Notes: a model not told the origin generated them from the letters alone. Counted from the first letter of the stretch, positions 15,631 through 25,035 are shown. The stretch: 64,000 nt of DNA from Chryseobacterium candidae (GCF_004916905.1 NZ_SDLV01000040.1:1-64000), one strand, 5' to 3'. Made by a program: numbers and translations.

Positions 15631-18489
15631 TTACATATAAGCTTCAATCGGCTCACACGTACATACTAAGTTTCTGTCTCCGTAAGCTTCGTCTACTCTT
15701 GATACAGAAGCGAAGAATTTGTGGTCTCTTACCCACTCCAGCGGATAAGCAGCCTTTTCTCTGCTGTATGGTTTATCCCAAGAATCAGAGATCACCAATT
15801 GTTCTGTATGAGGAGCGTTTTTCAATACGTTGTTGGTAGCATCTGCTTCACCGTTGGCAATTTCATCGATTTCTTTTTTGATAGAGATCAACGCTTCTGC
15901 AAAACGATCGATTTCAGCCTTGCTTTCAGATTCTGTAGGCTCAATCATTAGTGTGCCTGCAACCGGGAAAGAAACGGTAGGAGCATGGAAACCATAATCC
16001 ATCAATCTCTTCGCCACATCAGCCACTTCAATTCCTAAAGATTTGAACTGACGGAAGTCTACGATACATTCGTGAGCTACTCTTCCGTTTTCGTTAGAAT
16101 ATAAGATTGGAAAATGCTCTGCTAAAATTTCTTTCAGGTAGTTAGCATTCATGATGGCATGTCCTGTAGCCTTTTTAAGACCTTCTGTTCCTAACATCTT
16201 GATGTAAGCGTAAGAAATATTAAGGATTAATCCTGAACCGTAAGGTGCAGCAGAAATACCTTCAATAGCTTCTTTGGAACCGATTCTGATATTCGCGTTA
16301 GAAGGAAGGAAAGGTACTAAGTGTTTAGCAACACAGATTGGACCTACTCCAGGACCTCCGCCTCCGTGAGGAATGGCGAAAGTTTTGTGAAGGTTAAGGT
16401 GGCAAACGTCTGCTCCGATGTTTCCAGGACTTGTAAATCCTACCTGAGCGTTCATATTCGCACCATCCATATATACTTGTCCTCCGTGCTCGTGGATAAG
16501 GTTGGTAATTTCCTTAATGTTAGCATCAAAGAATCCATAAGTAGAAGGGTAAGTGATCATTACAGCTGATAAGTTGGCTGAATGAAGTTCTGTTTTAGCT
16601 TTAAGATCTTCGAAGTCGATTTCCCCGTTTTCAAGGTTTTTCACCACTACGATTTTCATTCCTGCCATTGCAGCAGAAGCCGGGTTGGTACCGTGTGCAG
16701 ACTGAGGGATCAATACTACATTTCTGTGGTGGTCTCCTCTTGAAATATGGTATTCTCTGATCACCATTAATCCTGCATATTCTCCCTGCGCTCCGGAGTT
16801 TGGCTGAAGAGAAGTTCCTGCGAAACCTGTAATTTCTGCTAAATCTTTCTCCAGTTCACGGATCATTTCCTGATATCCTTCAGCCTGGTTTACAGGTACA
16901 AATGGGTGAACTGCACCCCAGTTTTCCCATGAAAGCGGTAACATCTGAGTGGCTGCGTTCAGTTTCATGGTACAAGATCCTAAAGAAATCATTGAATGAG
17001 TCAATGATAAGTCTTTTCTCTCAAGACGCTTGATGTAACGCATCAATTCTGTTTCCGTGTGGTATTTGTTGAATACTGCTTCTGTAAGAATTTCGTCTTT
17101 TCTTAAATTCTCTTCCGGAATGCTGTATCCTTCTTTAATTTCTAATTTGAAAGTCTGCTTGTCTTTAAACTGAGCGAAAGAAGCCATCAGATAGTTTAAT
17201 TTCTCTAATGTTGTGCTTTCGTTGATCGCAATGCTTACTACTCCTTCTGTAAAGTAGTTTAAGTTTAGTCTGTGATCAAGCATCAGTCTTACCAATCTTG
17301 CTTTCTCTTCTTCTGCCATTGTGATTTTCACAGTATCGAAGATTGGCTCTTCTACTACCTGATATCCTAATGCTTTAAGACCGTGTTTCAAAGCGTTTGC
17401 TTTAAAGTGGATCTGATCAGCAATATAATTTAATCCTTTAGGCCCATGGTAAACAGCATACATACCAGCCATTACCGCCAAAAGAACCTGAGCTGTACAA
17501 ATGTTTGAAGTAGCTTTCTCTCTTTTGATGTGCTGCTCTCTTGTCTGCAATGCCATTCTTAATGCACGTCTTCCGTACATATCCTGAGAAACCCCGATGA
17601 TTCTTCCGGGAATATCTCTTTTATAATCTTCTCTACAAGCGAAGAAAGCGGCGTGAGGACCTCCGTATCCTAATGGAATACCAAACCTCTGTGTAGTTCC
17701 TACTGCGCAGTCTGCCCCCATTTCTGCAGGAGATTTCAGCTTAACCAAAGCCATCGGATCACAGGCAACAGCTACCTGAAGATCAAGTTTTTTATATTCT
17801 ACGATATCCTCGGTATAATCTAAAACGATTCCGTTTTTACCTGGATATTGTAATAAAACTCCATAATAAGAACCATCAAACTGGTGCGTTTTATGATTTC
17901 CAACTACGATTTCTATTTCCAGTCCTTCAGCTTTTGTTTTTAATACAGAAACTGTTTGAGGAAGTACCAGATCAGAAATGAAGAACTTATTCGCTCCTGC
18001 TTTTTTCTGGTCCTTAGATCTATTGTTGAAGAACATGTGCATTGCTTCAGCAGCAGCAGTAGATTCATCCAATAAAGATGCATTAGCTAATGCAAAACCG
18101 GTAAGGTCACATACTACAGTCTGGAAATTAAGAAGAGCTTCAAGTCTTCCCTGTGCAATTTCTGCCTGATATGGAGTATACGCCGTGTACCAGCTAGGAT
18201 TTTCGAAAATATTTCTCTGGATTGCTGAAGGCAAAAGTGTATTGTGGTATCCGAATCCGATATAACTCGTATAATCTGTATTTTTAGATGCCAATTCTTT
18301 TGAGTGGTTCAACATTTCGTATTCAGAAAGTGGTTCCGAGATCTCAAGATCTTTCTCTAAACGGATAGAAGAAGGGATGGTTTGAGAAATTAACTCTTCA
18401 ATACTAGAAACGCCAAGTTTCTCCAACATCGCCTGTTTATCGGCTTCATTAAGGGAAATGTGACGGCTCACAAACTGTTCTGTATTCAT
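15631..18489 (-). CDS. gcvP: Glycine dehydrogenase (decarboxylating), P-protein
   Basis: 952 aa, the single-chain form with both halves fused. Glycine cleavage system P-protein: PLP-dependent decarboxylation of glycine with transfer of the aminomethyl group to lipoyl GcvH. The PLP lysine is Lys702 in NLHKTFAIPHGGGGPGVG; SLGSCTMKLNAA and QPNSGAQGEYAG mark the C-terminal half. The N-terminal half has SYIGFGYHNT and the GGPHAAFF loop. gcvH and gcvT are not nearby, as is common in this phylum. No glycine riboswitch is evident upstream. Confidence 0.97.
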   Translation of the reverse strand: MNTEQFVSRHISLNEADKQAMLEKLGVSSIEELISQTIPSSIRLEKDLEISEPLSEYEMLNHSKELASKNTDYTSYIGFGYHNTLLPSAIQRNIFENPSWYTAYTPYQAEIAQGRLEALLNFQTVVCDLTGFALANASLLDESTAAAEAMHMFFNNRSKDQKKAGANKFFISDLVLPQTVSVLKTKAEGLEIEIVVGNHKTHQFDGSYYGVLLQYPGKNGIVLDYTEDIVEYKKLDLQVAVACDPMALVKLKSPAEMGADCAVGTTQRFGIPLGYGGPHAAFFACREDYKRDIPGRIIGVSQDMYGRRALRMALQTREQHIKREKATSNICTAQVLLAVMAGMYAVYHGPKGLNYIADQIHFKANALKHGLKALGYQVVEEPIFDTVKITMAEEEKARLVRLMLDHRLNLNYFTEGVVSIAINESTTLEKLNYLMASFAQFKDKQTFKLEIKEGYSIPEENLRKDEILTEAVFNKYHTETELMRYIKRLERKDLSLTHSMISLGSCTMKLNAATQMLPLSWENWGAVHPFVPVNQAEGYQEMIRELEKDLAEITGFAGTSLQPNSGAQGEYAGLMVIREYHISRGDHHRNVVLIPQSAHGTNPASAAMAGMKIVVVKNLENGEIDFEDLKAKTELHSANLSAVMITYPSTYGFFDANIKEITNLIHEHGGQVYMDGANMNAQVGFTSPGNIGADVCHLNLHKTFAIPHGGGGPGVGPICVAKHLVPFLPSNANIRIGSKEAIEGISAAPYGSGLILNISYAYIKMLGTEGLKKATGHAIMNANYLKEILAEHFPILYSNENGRVAHECIVDFRQFKSLGIEVADVAKRLMDYGFHAPTVSFPVAGTLMIEPTESESKAEIDRFAEALISIKKEIDEIANGEADATNNVLKNAPHTEQLVISDSWDKPYSREKAAYPLEWVRDHKFFASVSRVDEAYGDRNLVCTCEPIEAYM

Positions 18490-18963
18490 TTTTATTTATT
18501 AGATTTTGTTTGTAAAAAGATGGGTAAAATTACAATTTTCTGAACGATTGTACAAGAGTATATCAGGGCTGATAATTCACAAAAATATTTGTGATTCTTT
18601 ATCACACTTTGTTTTTCATAAGCTTCAGACGAGTTCACATTAGTTTCAATAACAATATTCATTATTCTATACATAATATATAATAAAAACATCAATTTCA
18701 ACATAATTAAACACCTTTACATTTATTAAAACACCTAAAAATTTTTCAACAACTCTACTGTATGAATTAAATATAAGCTTAAAAAAAGATATAATACAGA
18801 ATTTTATTCAAAACACAAACTTCAACTTTATTCATGATGAATTAAGAAGTTATCATGTTTGAAATCTCAGTTCTCCAATTCCGGACAGAGCAGTTTCATA
18901 CTGCTATACATCAGGTTTTAAGAATTTTATGAAATTTTATTAATTATATTTATTCTAAATTAA
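18490..18963. other. AT-rich gene-free stretch upstream of gcvP
   Basis: 474 bp. A 70-codon minus-strand frame (18492-18704) has biased, low-complexity composition and I reject it. No hairpin, riboswitch-like structure or repeat recognised; presumably holds the gcvP promoter. Confidence 0.55.
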
Positions 18964-18971
18964 TATATTTG
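18964..18971 (+). promoter_or_regulatory. -7 box TATATTTG just upstream of the 49-aa gene
   Basis: Exact TAnnTTTG match ending only 4 bases before the ATG at 18976. With normal spacing to the transcription start, the mRNA would begin at or within a few bases of the ATG, suggesting a leaderless message. No TTTG -33 element at the usual distance. Confidence 0.45.
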
Positions 18972-18975
18972 CAGC

Positions 18976-19125
18976 ATGAATATGATTGTCCCATTTAAAG
19001 TTCCGCCATTGGCACCTTACTCATTCAATAACGAAGAGATGTTCTGTGAAAAAAAATCGTGCTGTAAAAAATTCAAGAAAGGGAAAAGATGTAAAAAATG
19101 CCCTGGAAGAAAGAAAATGGCATAA
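18976..19125 (+). CDS. Cys/Lys-rich small protein, 49 aa
   Basis: ATG 18976 to TAA 19123-19125. The N-terminal half is ordinary (MNMIVPFKVPPLAPYSF). The C-terminal half has five Cys in the pattern C-x4-CC-x8-C-x2-C set in a dense Lys/Arg background (12 Lys in total). The spacing suggests metal binding (zinc or iron) or disulphide clustering, with nucleic-acid contact plausible from the charge. Preceded by an exact -7 box. It ends 6 bp from the stop of the convergent J-domain gene. No family recognised. Confidence 0.6.
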   Translation: MNMIVPFKVPPLAPYSFNNEEMFCEKKSCCKKFKKGKRCKKCPGRKKMA

Positions 19126-19131
19126 AGTCAA

Positions 19132-19779
19132 TTAGCTGAAGTTTTTAATCAGCAGATAGATAGCAATCGCCAGGATGATAATTCCCCAGATCAGCATCAT
19201 TATCTTAGGCTGACCCGACTTGTTAATTCTTGTTACGGGCTGCGGCTTAAACATTTCTTCCACCGAATTTTTGAACTTTTCAGAATCGTTTTCAAAAACT
19301 TCTGTGATGGTAATTCCCTGAACAACCGTTTTGTGCAAAAGAGAATTGGTTGCATGAAGCAAAAGCTGGAATTTTCCGTCCTTAAATTCTGTGATCTTAA
19401 AGATCCTCTCTCCATACGGTTTTTCCAGTCCGAAAGGCAATACCTTCACCACATCAGCATTACTCGTCTGCCAGTTGATGATAATCTCCTCTCCTTTTTT
19501 CGCATGAATTTTATTCGCTGTAAAAGTTTTGACAGCTGGCGGAATATTATATCTGAAACTTCGCTGATGATTTTCTAAATTCTGATCATAAGTACGTCTG
19601 AGCGCGCGGTCACTTAAGGTCTCATATGCCTCCTGAATCTCACGGAAACGGTCTGCAAAAAAATCGTCATTGTCATTTTTGTCAGGATGATATTTTAAAG
19701 ACAGTTTTCGATAGGCTTTTTTGACGTCTTCTTCCGAAGCATCCTGTGATATACCGAGAAAATAGTAGTAATCTTTCAT
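19132..19779 (-). CDS. J-domain protein with C-terminal membrane anchor
   Basis: 215 aa. A complete N-terminal J domain (residues 1-70) with the HPD motif at 31-33 (SLKYHPDKND) and EIQEAYETLSDRALRRTYDQ. It lacks the Gly/Phe and Cys-rich regions of true DnaJ. A central beta-rich domain (KTFTANKIHAKKGEEIIINW) follows, then a C-terminal helix IMMLIWGIIILAIAIYLLI. So this is a membrane-tethered co-chaperone expected to recruit Hsp70 to the inner face. The ATG at 19779 starts directly at the J domain; the longer frame begins with TTG. Confidence 0.85.
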   Translation of the reverse strand: MKDYYYFLGISQDASEEDVKKAYRKLSLKYHPDKNDNDDFFADRFREIQEAYETLSDRALRRTYDQNLENHQRSFRYNIPPAVKTFTANKIHAKKGEEIIINWQTSNADVVKVLPFGLEKPYGERIFKITEFKDGKFQLLLHATNSLLHKTVVQGITITEVFENDSEKFKNSVEEMFKPQPVTRINKSGQPKIMMLIWGIIILAIAIYLLIKNFS

Positions 19780-20150
19780 TGAGCAATACAAAAATAAGGA
19801 TTTATTTTTCTTCGTGTTTGATCTTTACCGTAAAATTTTGTCAGAAGAACAGATCTAAAAGTCATTGCGAATCAAAGATGAAGCAATTGTATAAGTTTCT
19901 TGTAGGAATACGCGAAAGCGCTAAAGATTTCTCTCTACTATATATTTTAAGGCGCAATGATTTTATCTCCGATAAAATTCATTCTGCTAAAAATAATAAG
20001 AATTGGATTATTTCTACAGCTGTTTTTCTCATTGCGAGCAAAGTGGAGAATCTTACTTTATGCTGACAATAATTCTCCTACAGACCAAGCTCCATGCTGC
20101 AGATCTATAATGTGCAACCACCTGTATTATCTTCACATTTCTTTTAAATA
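19780..20150. other. Intergenic stretch with dispersed-repeat fragments
   Basis: Contains half-copies of the CATTGCGA repeat (near 19862 and 20032) and a block around 19915-19985 that includes TTTTATCTCCGATAAAAT and recurs around 29231-29305. Plus-strand frames here (to 106 codons) are built on these repeats and are not credible genes. Confidence 0.6.
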
Positions 20151-20190
20151 AAAATTCCGGCTCGGGAAGCTTCGCTTCCCGAGCCGGAAT
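20140..20190 (-). terminator. Strong terminator of the ECF sigma operon
   Basis: Perfect 16-bp GC-rich stem (20154-20169 with 20175-20190) with a 5-nt loop; the minus-strand tail is TTTTTATTT. It closes the three-gene operon 20221-21493. Confidence 0.92.
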
Positions 20191-20220
20191 GTAACAATTT
20201 CAATTTAGTTTTTACTTTTC

Positions 20221-20478
20221 TTATGCTTCACACATATTATCCTTTTTACAGCATCTTGAATGAAATTCTTTTTTGAATATCCCTTTCAGTTCCTGATAGT
20301 CTTCATCACTCATTTCCCTGATCTTATCTGCCAGTCCGAAAGGTGACTTTTCTTTGATTCCGTACTCATCAAAAATACCTTTGATAAATCTTTTTCTTTG
20401 TATTGCTTTTTTAGCGATTAAGGCTACACCTGCAACGGCTAATGCTCCAAGAGCCCCTTTTAATGCTGAATTTTTCAT
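20221..20478 (-). CDS. Small hypothetical membrane protein of the sigma operon
   Basis: 85 aa. N-terminal hydrophobic, Ala/Gly-rich helix (GALGALAVAGVALIA) followed by a basic stretch (KKAIQRKRF), an acidic helical region (LADKIREMSDEDYQELKGIF) and a C-terminal Cys cluster (SRCCKKDNMCEA). Third gene after an ECF sigma factor. No family recognised; could be an anti-sigma partner or a metal-responsive accessory, without direct evidence. Confidence 0.65.
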   Translation of the reverse strand: MKNSALKGALGALAVAGVALIAKKAIQRKRFIKGIFDEYGIKEKSPFGLADKIREMSDEDYQELKGIFKKEFHSRCCKKDNMCEA

Positions 20479-20570
20479 TTTTTTAAAATTTTAAATTTTA
20501 CTACTTCTTGTTTTTTATAGAGACGAATGAATGCTGATTTTTACTTTACTACCTCTTTAAAAATTTCAGA

Positions 20571-20903
20571 TTATTCGTTATTTCTGTTGAAGAATCCACC
20601 GGAGCATTTATTTCTCCAGACTTCTTTAAATTTCTCTCTTTCCTCAGGAGATAAACCTGCCATTTTTTCTCTCATCTTTCTTTCCTTGAAATCTCTCACC
20701 CCTTTACCAAAATGGAAACCTCCGAAAAGAATTTTGCTTAAGATCAGTATTCCCATGGCCTGCCAGAAAGTAATTGTTTTTGCTCCTAAAATCTCCGGAA
20801 GAAGGCAGTTCCAAAGCATCATGACAATCCATGTAACGGCAGCTAAAATTAATGGCGGGCACAGCAATAAAAAGATCCAACCCTTTTTGTGTTTATGATT
20901 CAT
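20571..20903 (-). CDS. Two-helix membrane protein of the sigma operon
   Basis: 110 aa. Helix 1 (WIFLLLCPPLILAAVTWIVMML), a short loop, helix 2 (WQAMGILILSKILFGGFHF) and a basic cytoplasmic tail with LSPEEREKFKEVWRNKC, which resembles the C-terminal helix of small periplasmic/inner membrane heavy-metal-sensor-like or anti-sigma proteins. 11 bp downstream of the sigma gene. Candidate anti-sigma factor by position and topology only. Confidence 0.7.
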   Translation of the reverse strand: MNHKHKKGWIFLLLCPPLILAAVTWIVMMLWNCLLPEILGAKTITFWQAMGILILSKILFGGFHFGKGVRDFKERKMREKMAGLSPEEREKFKEVWRNKCSGGFFNRNNE

Positions 20904-20914
20904 AATTTCTTTTT

Positions 20915-21493
20915 CTAACTTTTTAAATCTTCGTATAATTTTCTCAATCTGTTTCTTAAATGCTTCACAGCATAGTTTTTTCTACTGATGATAGTTTTGA
21001 TGTTTTCTCCCTGTTCATCGGCGATCTCCTGGAGGGTTTTGTCGTTCAGTTCATTTTCTACGTAGACCAGCCTTTGTTTTTCAGGAAGTTCATCAAGCGC
21101 TTCAAACAGTTTTTTCCAGATCTCATCCTGAAACATCTTCACTTCAGGACCGGCACTTTCATCCATCAATAGAATATCCTTGATAGAAAAACTGCCGTCT
21201 TCATCTTCATATACAAAATCTTCAAGATTTTCTGTTTTCTTTTTCCGGTAACGGTCTGTGATCTTATTCGCCGTCACCCTGTACAGCCAGCCTCCAACGT
21301 TTACGATCTCAGAAAGATTCGTAAGGCTACTGAACTGATACCACACCTCCTGCAGAATATCTTCCGCATCCTCCGTATTTTTCACTTTCGGACGAATATA
21401 AGACATCAGCTTCCCTCCGTAGTTGGAAACGGTCTGTGAGATGATGCTTTCTTTCTCCTTCTGTGGCATTGTTATTTTTTCGACAACCTCCAT
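20915..21493 (-). CDS. ECF-type RNA polymerase sigma factor
   Basis: 192 aa. Sigma region 2 (about residues 25-90: RPKVKNTEDAEDILQEVWYQ, GGWLYRVTANKITDRYRKKK) and region 4 (about 130-185: ALDELPEKQRLVYVENELNDKT, LQEIADEQGENIKTIISRK), separated by an acidic linker (DFVYEDEDGSFSIKD). First gene of an operon with two small membrane proteins, which fits a sigma/anti-sigma unit responding to envelope conditions. Signal unknown. Confidence 0.9.
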   Translation of the reverse strand: MEVVEKITMPQKEKESIISQTVSNYGGKLMSYIRPKVKNTEDAEDILQEVWYQFSSLTNLSEIVNVGGWLYRVTANKITDRYRKKKTENLEDFVYEDEDGSFSIKDILLMDESAGPEVKMFQDEIWKKLFEALDELPEKQRLVYVENELNDKTLQEIADEQGENIKTIISRKNYAVKHLRNRLRKLYEDLKS

Positions 21494-21672
21494 ATTGCTA
21501 TGACGGTTAGCCTTTTGGTTTTACTTTAATAAATTTAAAATATTTTTCTTACAATTCAGTTTTTCTTTTATTCATCGGTATTTTATCATCTCAATTATTC
21601 CTGATTACTCATTACTTATGTTTAAGAATGGTAAAGACCTTTTTATCCATTCTCAATTTCTAACATCATTTG

Positions 21673-21740
21673 AGATTCCTGCGGAATGACACAATTGTAA
21701 TGATAGTTTATCCATACAGCTTGTCATTCCGTAGGAATCT
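21673..21740. repeat. Inverted repeat, 19-bp arms (AGATTCCTGCGGAATGACA)
   Basis: Arms 21673-21691 and 21722-21740, one mismatch, 30-bp spacer. It is the main content of the 323-bp gap 21494-21816. A solo arm-like unit recurs near 29343-29372. Confidence 0.75.
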
Positions 21741-21762
21741 AAACACTCACCTAATCATAAAA

Positions 21763-21794
21763 ACAAAAAAAACGGAAGACCTGAGCCTTCCGTT
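21763..21794 (-). terminator. Terminator of the S9 peptidase gene
   Basis: 8-bp stem (21771-21778 with 21787-21794) with a long minus-strand T run (A8 on the plus strand at 21765-21772). Confidence 0.85.
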
Positions 21795-21816
21795 CAATAT
21801 TATTAAAATTAATAAT

Positions 21817-23820
21817 TTACTTATTAAAATTTTCAGCAAAGAATCCCAGCATCGATTTGTAGAGTTCTATTCTGTTCGGTTCTTTTCCAAATCCGTGTCC
21901 TTCATCGTATTTTACCAGATAAGGAACTTCAAATCCTTTGGCGCGCATTGCTTTTACAATCTGATCAGATTCATTGATGTTTACCCTTGGGTCATTGGCT
22001 CCCTGTACTACAAATAAAGGTTTCTTAATCTTATCAATCTGGAACACCGGAGAAACTTCTTTAGCAATCTTAGCTTCTTCGGGGTTATCAAGATCATACC
22101 AGATCTGTTTTACCATTTCTTTATAAGGCTTCCAGTATTCCGGGAAAGAATCAAAGAAAGTAAAGATATTGGATACGCCTACATAATCCACCCCGCATGC
22201 ATATAAATCCGGAGTTTTGATCAATCCCATCAATGTTGCATATCCACCGTGGCTTCCTCCGTAAATGGCAACTTTATCTTTATCTACCCATCCTTGCTCA
22301 ATGGCATATTTTACCCCGTCTTCCACATCATCCATTGCTTTTCTTCCAATCTGCTTGTAACCTGCTTTCTGGAATGATTTTCCATATCCTCCGGAGATTC
22401 TGAAATTAACCTGCAGCGTGGCATATCCTCTGCTTGCAAACAATTGTGTTTCAGGATTGAATCCCCACCTGTCTCTGATTCCCTGAGGACCGCCGTGAGG
22501 ATTTACAATCAGAGGAACTTTTTTACCCTCCAGTGCAGCTTTAGGCAGGGTAATATATCCATGGATTGTTAACCCGTCTCTGCTTTTAAATTCGATAGGT
22601 CTCATTTCGGCCATATCTTCTTCCTTCAGCTGTGGCATCAGGTTATAAAGAAGTTTGGTCTGTTTGGTTTTGGTGTCGTACTCATAATAGGTTCCGTAGA
22701 GCTTATCACTTCCTACAACAACCAGAAGTTTATCATTATTATCATCAGAGGAAGCAATTCCAAATTCCTTGTCTCCAAACTGAGATTTTAATTTGTCATG
22801 TATTTCCTTATAAAATTTACTTACCGGTACTGTTTCTCCCTTAGTGCCTTCATAGCTGATGTAGTCAAGCTCATAGTTTCTGTTCTTACCTGCTGTGCTT
22901 ATTGAACTTACATCATATACCGGATTAGAATAAATTTCTTTAATTACTGCATTTTTTTTCAGATCATACAGCACAATTCTTGCTTTATCACTATCCAGAT
23001 TGGTTACTACATACGCTTCATCTTTATTTTTAGAATTTTCATTAAACTCGATAATACTGAAGGTATCAGACCAGTCTGCAGATTTAATCAGATTAAATTT
23101 TCCGGTCTGCAGATCTTTATAATAGGTTTTTGTAGTTAATCCGTTTTCAAGGACGCTGTATCCTCTCAGGTTTCCATCTTTATCAAAAAGGTAATCGTCT
23201 ATAGGGCTGTTTACATCTTTATTTTCATACAGCTGGGTCATTTCCCCGGTAACGAAATTGATTTTAAAAGGTTCAAAGATCTGTTTGTTGTTTTTATTCA
23301 TTGTAACCACAACAAAATCTGTGTCTTTTACAGGAATAATAGACTGCACTTTTACACCGTCAAAAGGTGTTAAATCCTTTTGGTTGCTTCCATCTGTATC
23401 TGTAGCATAAAGGTGGATATTTTCATTCCCTCCTCTATCCTGAGTATAGAAAAGACGTTTTTTATTCAGCCAGCCATAGTTTCTTATCAGGTCATCTTTT
23501 TCTACAATGGCTTTGGTAATTTTTCCTGTGCTCAAATCTTTTACATAGACGTGATTTTTTTTCTCCTGATCTTTTTCTTTATAGGAAAGATATTTTCCAT
23601 CAGGAGAGATTTTAAAGGCTGAGGCTTTTGGTCTTGCAAAGTAGTCTTCAACTTTATATTTAAAGTCTCCTTTATCATAGGAGATAAGCTTTTCAAGATG
23701 AGTCTTGGAAGATGGCAAAGTAGGATCTCCCGGCAGTTTGGCAGTAGAACTCTGTGCGTTGGTCATAATAGTGGATAGTACGATGAGGGCTGTACCGAAA
23801 ATGTTGTGATTTAGATTCAT
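21817..23820 (-). CDS. S9-family (prolyl oligopeptidase-like) serine peptidase
   Basis: About 667 aa. The ATG at 23820 gives a clean signal peptide (MNLNHNIFGTALIVLSTIMT, cut after NAQ), so the product is exported. An N-terminal beta-propeller (about residues 50-390) precedes an alpha/beta hydrolase domain with catalytic Ser523 in YGGSHGGYAT, Asp in VQGANDPRVN and His in KYDEGHGFGKE. Periplasmic S9 enzymes in Bacteroidota act as dipeptidyl or acylaminoacyl peptidases and feed peptide uptake. Monocistronic, with its own terminator. Exact specificity not predictable. Confidence 0.9.
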   Translation of the reverse strand: MNLNHNIFGTALIVLSTIMTNAQSSTAKLPGDPTLPSSKTHLEKLISYDKGDFKYKVEDYFARPKASAFKISPDGKYLSYKEKDQEKKNHVYVKDLSTGKITKAIVEKDDLIRNYGWLNKKRLFYTQDRGGNENIHLYATDTDGSNQKDLTPFDGVKVQSIIPVKDTDFVVVTMNKNNKQIFEPFKINFVTGEMTQLYENKDVNSPIDDYLFDKDGNLRGYSVLENGLTTKTYYKDLQTGKFNLIKSADWSDTFSIIEFNENSKNKDEAYVVTNLDSDKARIVLYDLKKNAVIKEIYSNPVYDVSSISTAGKNRNYELDYISYEGTKGETVPVSKFYKEIHDKLKSQFGDKEFGIASSDDNNDKLLVVVGSDKLYGTYYEYDTKTKQTKLLYNLMPQLKEEDMAEMRPIEFKSRDGLTIHGYITLPKAALEGKKVPLIVNPHGGPQGIRDRWGFNPETQLFASRGYATLQVNFRISGGYGKSFQKAGYKQIGRKAMDDVEDGVKYAIEQGWVDKDKVAIYGGSHGGYATLMGLIKTPDLYACGVDYVGVSNIFTFFDSFPEYWKPYKEMVKQIWYDLDNPEEAKIAKEVSPVFQIDKIKKPLFVVQGANDPRVNINESDQIVKAMRAKGFEVPYLVKYDEGHGFGKEPNRIELYKSMLGFFAENFNK

Positions 23821-23992
23821 AACTTCTGTTTTAAAGGTTAAGTTATATAGGCATTTCATTTTTAGAATAATAAAAACAAATGCATTTCCTTAATAAGACA
23901 ACTTATACCTATAAAATGTTACATTTTTTATCTCATTTAGTTAAAAAAAATCTCAATTATATAAAAAGACAGCGCTTTACAGACTGTCTTTT

Positions 23993-24451
23993 TTAGTGTA
24001 AATAAATTCCAAAATACCATGTCCAGACAATTAAAATAATCTGCATGGGAATCCTTTGACTGTAAAGGTATTTCATTCCCGGACCGGTATAATCGGCTTT
24101 AAAAATATTAATGTTCTTTCTGGAAGAATTAATATTGGCTATGAAAACCAATACATAAAAAATAATGAGTAAAACAGCTGTTATTTCACGAATTGTCGGA
24201 ATCATCAAGCCAATTCCTGCTGCAATTTCCAGAACGCCTGTACAATATACCCAAAACATTCTGGCAGGGATAAAATCCGGGATCATCATCGCCATCCCTT
24301 TCTGAAATTTAAAATGGGAAAAGCCTGTAAATATAACAAAGACAGCCATTCCCAAGTTCCCTGAAAATATAAAATCCGGTTTTCCCTGAAACAAAAAAGT
24401 GCCCAGCAAAGCCAGAATAAACGTTGCGAAAAGTATTACGAGTAGTTTCAT
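23993..24451 (-). CDS. DoxX-like four-helix membrane protein
   Basis: 152 aa, four membrane segments with the DoxX-like pattern (GFSHFKFQKGMAMMIPDFIP, GVLEIAAGIGLMIPTIREI). The extra third loop carries NINSSRKNIN. The family includes subunits or partners of quinone-linked redox proteins, but many members are unassigned. Single gene upstream of a cluster of SRPBCC/VOC proteins. Confidence 0.8.
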   Translation of the reverse strand: MKLLVILFATFILALLGTFLFQGKPDFIFSGNLGMAVFVIFTGFSHFKFQKGMAMMIPDFIPARMFWVYCTGVLEIAAGIGLMIPTIREITAVLLIIFYVLVFIANINSSRKNINIFKADYTGPGMKYLYSQRIPMQIILIVWTWYFGIYLH

Positions 24452-24555
24452 TCTTTATAGGTTATTGATAATAGTTGTTAGGTGGCAGAGATTAGGAATC
24501 AGTACTCAAATCAAGGCAACAACTTTAAGCCTTGAACATTGAATTTTGAGTTTCA

Positions 24556-25014
24556 TCACACTGAGCCAGGGCTTACTCCTTCTGCAAGACTTTTCACAAG
24601 CATCAGTCCTTTAGTAAAGCCAGTATTCATGTGATCCTGCCATTGTTTTTCCACCTGAACTTCGGTGTGAAGTTTCGTTTTCCCTCCAAAGTCTATCAGA
24701 AAATATTTTTCAAAACAGCCGCTCCACTCCATGACTTCTTTACTCTGAGTGTCTTCATTACCATCTTTATCTACCATTCCCAGATGTTTGAATATGATCT
24801 GATTAGGTTCGTCCATGCTGTCTATAGTAGAGACCATCCCTTCTCCCTCTGCATTAAGAAAATAGGTTTTCCCTCCTATTTTCCAGTCGGATTTCATGAC
24901 ACATCCTGCTCCGAAATACTTGGTCCATTCACTATATGTTTCAGGATTCCATAGGATGTCCCACACTTTCTGCACAGGAGCATCAATTACTGTTTCATAT
25001 GATAAGGTTTCCAT
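24556..25014 (-). CDS. SRPBCC (START-like) domain protein
   Basis: About 152 aa. One SRPBCC barrel, recognisable from ETVIDAPVQKVWDILWNPETYSEW and the closing helix (WQDHMNTGFTKGLMLVKSLAEG). The frame extends to 25065, but that extension is encoded by a dispersed repeat (25036-25063), so METLSYE at 25014 is the better start. Such proteins bind hydrophobic ligands; no ligand can be named. Paralogous to the next gene upstream. Confidence 0.85.
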   Translation of the reverse strand: METLSYETVIDAPVQKVWDILWNPETYSEWTKYFGAGCVMKSDWKIGGKTYFLNAEGEGMVSTIDSMDEPNQIIFKHLGMVDKDGNEDTQSKEVMEWSGCFEKYFLIDFGGKTKLHTEVQVEKQWQDHMNTGFTKGLMLVKSLAEGVSPGSV

Positions 25015-25035
25015 TTGTTTCAATTTTTTAGCGTG

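Noticed and set aside
18492..18704. 70-codon minus-strand frame upstream of gcvP
   Set aside because: AT-biased low-complexity translation with no family and no control signals.
18490..18963. Possible glycine riboswitch upstream of gcvP
   Set aside because: No paired stems or conserved core of the glycine aptamer seen.
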